A stretch of 24,480 nt of DNA from Erysipelotrichaceae bacterium (GTDB lineage: Bacteria; Bacillota_I; Bacilli_A; Erysipelotrichales; Erysipelotrichaceae). The stretch spans positions 125,919 to 150,398 of the forward strand of contig DOUE01000026.1 in the NCBI GenBank assembly GCA_003520745.1, in the 5' to 3' direction. This document shows positions 21,219 to 24,480 of this stretch, one piece after another. A model generated the notes under the pieces. It was not told the origin of the DNA. It was given only the letters and a program-made list of their open reading frames with translations, and ran no database searches. Position 1 is the stretch's first letter. Every line of letters begins with the position of its first letter. The translations under genes and the position numbers were made by a program.

Positions 21219-22525
21219 TACATCAGGATCCCGAGATCTTTCGCTTGTTTTAAAAGATCTTCACGATAGTCGGGATGGGCGATCGCGATCAAACGATGAA
21301 CGCGCTCACGGATGTTGGTCCCGCGCAGGGCGGCGACCCCGTATTCGGTGACGACGAAATCGACATCGTTTCTAGATAACGTGACGGCAGCCCCCGGTTT
21401 AAGCTGAGGGACGATCTTGGATACCTCTTCACGCTCTCCTGTGAGAGGGTTCTTCACCATCGCCGTGGAATACAGGGCGATGAACGATTTGCCTTCTTTG
21501 GAATTCTGCGCCCCGATCGCCGTATCCGCCTGTCCGCCGGTTCCGCTGAATTGAAGCGAACCGATCGATTCGCTGCAGCACTGGCCGGTCAAGTCGATTT
21601 CAAGGGTCGTGTTGATGGAGATTTGGTGGTCGTTGAGACCGATGATTGCCGGATCGTTGACATAGCTTCCGTCAAGGATCATGATCGCCGGGTTATGGTC
21701 GAGATAATCGTAGAGTTCCTGGGTACCCAAGGCGAAGGTCGCGACCATCTTCCCGCGGTGCAGCGTCTTCTTCTCCCCGGTGATGACGCCCAATTTCGCT
21801 AAGCGCATCAAGCCGGTCGTCAACATTTCGGTATGCACGCCAAGATCCTTCTTGTCGTGCAGGTAGTTGGCGACGGCGTTGGGGATGCCGCCGATCCCGA
21901 GTTGGATGCAATCGCCGTCCTGGATGTAGGAAGCGATGTATTGTCCGATCTTTTCGTCTTTTTCGTTGGATTGCACTTCCGGCAAGACAGGCACCGGATA
22001 ATCCGCTTCGATCAGATAATCGATTTTATTGATATGTAGTTCGACATCGCCATAGGTATAGGGCATGTTCGGGTTGATTTCAAGGATCACGAGTTTGGCT
22101 TGGTCGATCGTCATCTTTTCGTAGGTGTTGGAAAGGGACAAGGAAACATAGCCGTGTTTATCGGGCATGGAACAGGCGCCGACATAAAGGTCGGGCGTCA
22201 CATGATGCAAGCGTTTTGAACCGGCCAGATGAAGGTGGTTGGGGATGAAGGAAATGTTCCCGTTCTTGTGCGCTTTACGCAATGCCGGGGAATAGAACCA
22301 TCCGTCCACGTTGAAACTGTCTTTGTATTCTTCTTTGATGAAGGGCGCGTCGCACATCGGAAGGCAGTTGGTGATGGTAACGTTATTGACGCGGTCCGCG
22401 ATCGTATGCAGATTCATCACGAATAAGCGGGCTTCGGCACTGCCGAGTCCGGTGACGATCTGATCGCCGGTTTTGACTTTGGAAAGGGCTTCTTCGACGG
22501 TGATCAGTTTATGAGCGTAGTCCAT
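21218..22525 (-). CDS. acetyl-CoA hydrolase/CoA-transferase family protein (4-hydroxybutyrate CoA-transferase-like)
   Basis: 435-residue class I CoA-transferase that moves CoA from acetyl-CoA to a carboxylic acid (or hydrolyses it). E233 in GVHTEMLTTG is the catalytic Glu that forms the glutamyl-CoA intermediate; the glycine loops LGIGGIPNAV (209-218) and FSGTGGQAD (326-334) match the family, including 4-hydroxybutyrate CoA-transferase. Start ATG behind AAAGGAGG. A terminator hairpin of the preceding importer gene ends directly before this ribosome site, so expression requires readthrough or a promoter inside the upstream gene; a lone TACAAT near 22580 is the only hint. Coupled to the alpha/beta hydrolase. 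Confidence 0.9.
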   Translation of the reverse strand: MDYAHKLITVEEALSKVKTGDQIVTGLGSAEARLFVMNLHTIADRVNNVTITNCLPMCDAPFIKEEYKDSFNVDGWFYSPALRKAHKNGNISFIPNHLHLAGSKRLHHVTPDLYVGACSMPDKHGYVSLSLSNTYEKMTIDQAKLVILEINPNMPYTYGDVELHINKIDYLIEADYPVPVLPEVQSNEKDEKIGQYIASYIQDGDCIQLGIGGIPNAVANYLHDKKDLGVHTEMLTTGLMRLAKLGVITGEKKTLHRGKMVATFALGTQELYDYLDHNPAIMILDGSYVNDPAIIGLNDHQISINTTLEIDLTGQCCSESIGSLQFSGTGGQADTAIGAQNSKEGKSFIALYSTAMVKNPLTGEREEVSKIVPQLKPGAAVTLSRNDVDFVVTEYGVAALRGTNIRERVHRLIAIAHPDYREDLLKQAKDLGILM

Positions 22526-22540
22526 GGTAAACCTCCTTTA

Positions 22541-22568
22541 AAAACATAGGGGAGGGATGTCCCTCCCC
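22541..22568 (-). terminator. terminator of the importer operon
   Basis: GGGGAGGG/CCCTCCCC stem (22561-22568, 22549-22556) with loop ACAT, followed on the minus strand by TATGTTTTT. The T-run is two or three bases from the CoA-transferase AAAGGAGG. Confidence 0.85.
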
Positions 22569-22585
22569 CATTGTTTCATTGTAAC

Positions 22586-23794
22586 CTATTTGTTCAGAAT
22601 TTCATCCATGTTCGCCAAAGGTTCGACTTCGACCCACATCGTCGGGGCTGTCGGATCCACTTTGGACAGATTCATTTCCTGGGTACCCATACGTGCACCG
22701 TCGGCATAGTCGATGACGCCACCAAACGGATTGGTGATCGGATCGGATTCCATGGCTTCGATGTATTTTTCCCACGTAACGGTTCCTTCGACGCGCTTGA
22801 GGCCTTCGACGAAGAAGTAGGCGGCGATCCATCCCGTCATCGCATAGGCGTTGGCGGCATAGGCGGCATCGATGTTCTGGGCGTATTCGGCGATCGCGGC
22901 TTGGTGGGCGGCATCGAATGCGACCCAACCGTTACCGTAAACGTCGAACTTGCCGGCGATTTGATCCTTGAACAGGTTCGCGATCGCGGGGGAAACGTTG
23001 ACATACGTGGTGATGACGTCTTTATTGACATCCTGGGCAGCCAATTCTTTGATGATCGTCGGGATGGTCGCCTGGATGGCGGCACCGATGACGAAGTCGA
23101 CGTTGGCATTCTTGATCGTCGTGACGGCGGCGGAGACGTCCGTGGCACCGGCAGCGACTTGGACTTCGACGAGTTCGACGCCGAGTTCGGCGGCTTTGAT
23201 CTTGGCACCGGCTAACAGGTCTTTACCGGCATCGTCGCTGGTGGAGATGACGCCGATCTTCTTGGCGCCGAAGTTACCGACGGCACGTGCGACCATGATC
23301 TGGCCTTCCGTCTTGTAGATCGGTTGAACCGGGAAGATGTTCAGGTTCTTTTCTTCAGCGGTGGCTTTGTCATCGTACAACTGACCGATGCCCGTCGCGA
23401 AGTAAACCGCCGGGATACCGGCTTCTTTCAGATCTTCCAAGGTCGCGCCGACGACGGGGGTTCCGAAGTGACCGACGATCGCGAAGACTTTGTCGTCGTT
23501 GATGAACGAATCGAGACAGGCTTTACCTTTGACGGGATCGAATTCATCATCGTTGTGCAGGAATTCGATTTCGCGGCCATCGACACCGCCTTTGGAATTC
23601 ACATAGGCCAAATACGCTTTGATACCTTCTGTGAACGGAACACCGACCGGCGCGAACGCACCGGAGGTTGCGGCGCAGTTCGCGATCAGGACTTTGTCGT
23701 CCGTAACGCCTTGCGCGGCGACTTCTTCTTTCTTGCAGGCTGCCATGCTGCCCAGCAGCATAACGGAGAGAAGAACCACTAAAATTTTCTTCAT
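22586..23794 (-). CDS. ABC transporter substrate-binding lipoprotein, branched-chain amino acid (LivK) type
   Basis: 402-residue extracellular binding protein anchored by lipid. The N-terminus MKKILVVLLSVMLLGSMAAC is a lipoprotein signal with Cys20 as the modified residue. The mature part has the type 1 periplasmic-binding fold (ANCAATSGAFAPVGVPFTEG, IEFLHNDDEFDPVKG, VFAIVGHFGTPVV blocks). The ATG 23792-23794 has AAGGAGG upstream; a longer in-frame form would destroy the signal peptide. It follows LivF by 45 bases, the reverse of the common order with the binding protein first. LivK-type proteins bind amino acids but also short acids and amides, so the ligand is open. Confidence 0.92.
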   Translation of the reverse strand: MKKILVVLLSVMLLGSMAACKKEEVAAQGVTDDKVLIANCAATSGAFAPVGVPFTEGIKAYLAYVNSKGGVDGREIEFLHNDDEFDPVKGKACLDSFINDDKVFAIVGHFGTPVVGATLEDLKEAGIPAVYFATGIGQLYDDKATAEEKNLNIFPVQPIYKTEGQIMVARAVGNFGAKKIGVISTSDDAGKDLLAGAKIKAAELGVELVEVQVAAGATDVSAAVTTIKNANVDFVIGAAIQATIPTIIKELAAQDVNKDVITTYVNVSPAIANLFKDQIAGKFDVYGNGWVAFDAAHQAAIAEYAQNIDAAYAANAYAMTGWIAAYFFVEGLKRVEGTVTWEKYIEAMESDPITNPFGGVIDYADGARMGTQEMNLSKVDPTAPTMWVEVEPLANMDEILNK

Positions 23795-23839
23795 AAGATG
23801 TTTCCTCCTTTTATCATAATGCCCTAGCATTATTTCCAT

Positions 23840-24480
23840 TTAATGCGACCCCAGATAGGCTTCGATGAGCCTGGGATCGTGCAACAATTCTTGTGCCGGA
23901 CCATGGGTTCGAATGACCCCGAGTTCAAGCACGTAGGCGTAATCGGCGATTTTCAGCGTTTGCGCGGCGTTTTGTTCGACGATGATCACCGTGGTTCCCG
24001 CATCGCGGATTTCGGTGACGATCTTCAGGATGTCGCGGACGATCAAAGGGGCCAACCCGAGCGAGGGTTCATCCAAGAGTAGGATCTTGGGTGAACTCAT
24101 CAAGGCGCGTCCGATCGCAAGCATCTGCTGTTCCCCCCCGGATAAGGTGGATGCGACTTGGTTCTTGCGCTCCTTCAATACCGGGAAATAACCGTAGACT
24201 TTCTGGAAGTTCGCTTTGACTTCTTTACGGCTCTTCACGGTGAAGGCGCCGACTTTCAGATTCTCTTCAACGGTCAGGTCGCGGAAGACCTGACGTCCTT
24301 CCGGACTTTGGGCGATACCGATCGCCGCGATCTTCTCCGCTTCGAGATGGCTGATTTCTTTGCCGAGGAACTGGATCGATCCGCCGGTCGGCTTGATCAA
24401 TCCGGAGATGGTGCGTAAGGTCGTCGTTTTCCCGGCGCCGTTGGCGCCCAGCAGCGCGACGACGCTGCCTTCTTTCACGG
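23840..24480 (-). CDS. livF: branched-chain amino acid-type ABC transporter ATP-binding protein LivF (5' end cut by window)
   Basis: Cytosolic ATPase subunit of a HAAT-family importer. Visible: Walker A GANGAGKTT, the Q-loop region IAQSPEGRQVFRDLTVEENL characteristic of LivF, the signature LSGGEQQMLAIGRAL, Walker B ILLLDEPSLGL, and the H-loop replaced by VEQN as is usual in LivF. The frame is open to the window edge; LivF proteins usually have some 20 more residues before this point, so the apparent GTG start at 24478 is an internal Val codon. The other subunits (LivH, LivM, LivG) would lie beyond the edge. Confidence 0.93.
   Translation of the reverse strand, partial: VKEGSVVALLGANGAGKTTTLRTISGLIKPTGGSIQFLGKEISHLEAEKIAAIGIAQSPEGRQVFRDLTVEENLKVGAFTVKSRKEVKANFQKVYGYFPVLKERKNQVASTLSGGEQQMLAIGRALMSSPKILLLDEPSLGLAPLIVRDILKIVTEIRDAGTTVIIVEQNAAQTLKIADYAYVLELGVIRTHGPAQELLHDPRLIEAYLGSH

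Noticed and set aside
1..24480. Alternative genetic code with TGA as Trp (mycoplasma type)
   Set aside because: Conserved Trp positions use TGG, and TGA terminates lipL, coaD and the cold-shock-like gene at their expected lengths.
1..24480. CRISPR array, transposase or phage genes
   Set aside because: No regularly spaced repeats, no transposase-like frame and no phage structural or integrase gene were seen, despite the integration-like trace at the tRNA.

Overview
This window looks like a chromosomal segment of a low-to-mid G+C Gram-positive-type bacterium (Bacillota or the related Mollicutes/Acholeplasma-like lineages). The evidence is strong AGGAGG-type ribosome sites, frequent TTG and GTG starts, PTS permeases with a PRD regulator, a LipL-type lipoyl-relay enzyme, an ABC-F protein and a lipoprotein-type binding protein. 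TGA is used as a stop (lipL, coaD, the cold-shock-like gene) and Trp is TGG, so the code is standard. Every gene I can support lies on the minus strand, so transcription runs from high to low coordinates. Most of the window is G+C-rich (35 of 60 in a hand count at 5461-5520). A patch around 15-16.8 kb is much poorer (18 of 60 at 16021-16080) and looks foreign or decayed.

Layout in transcription order (right to left). (1) 24480-22586: end of a branched-chain-amino-acid-type ABC importer (LivF, then a LivK-like lipoprotein). (2) 22525-20403: an acetyl-CoA hydrolase/CoA-transferase family enzyme, translationally coupled to an alpha/beta hydrolase. (3) 20263-16859: TetR regulator, coaD, an ABC-F ATPase preceded by an apparent attenuation leader, and maf. 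(4) 16814-15258: tRNA-Thr(GGT), an AT-rich isochorismatase-family gene, a second tRNA 3'-end remnant and a frameshifted zinc-ribbon pseudogene. (5) 14842-9993: a galactitol-type PTS operon (PRD regulator, cold-shock-like small protein, EIIA, EIIB, EIIC, small membrane protein). (6) 9913-9182: lipL. (7) 8820-4207: a complete 2-oxoacid (pyruvate or acetoin) dehydrogenase operon, E3-E1alpha-E1beta-E2. (8) 3804-708: a three-gene redox cassette (CrtI-like FAD oxidoreductase, NTF2-like protein, SDR). (9) 545-1: a CDP-alcohol phosphatidyltransferase cut by the window edge.

The genes suggest a fermentative or facultative heterotroph. Polyols enter through the PTS, and the dehydrogenase complex makes acetyl-CoA using lipoyl groups that LipL can attach. 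The importer plus CoA-transferase could feed a CoA-linked catabolic route. The most interesting observations are regulatory. A 33-nt motif with a palindromic core occurs upstream of both the PTS regulator and the dehydrogenase operon. A promoter, 13-codon leader ORF and terminator stand directly in front of the ABC-F gene. A degenerate cold-shock-domain protein is embedded in the PTS operon.
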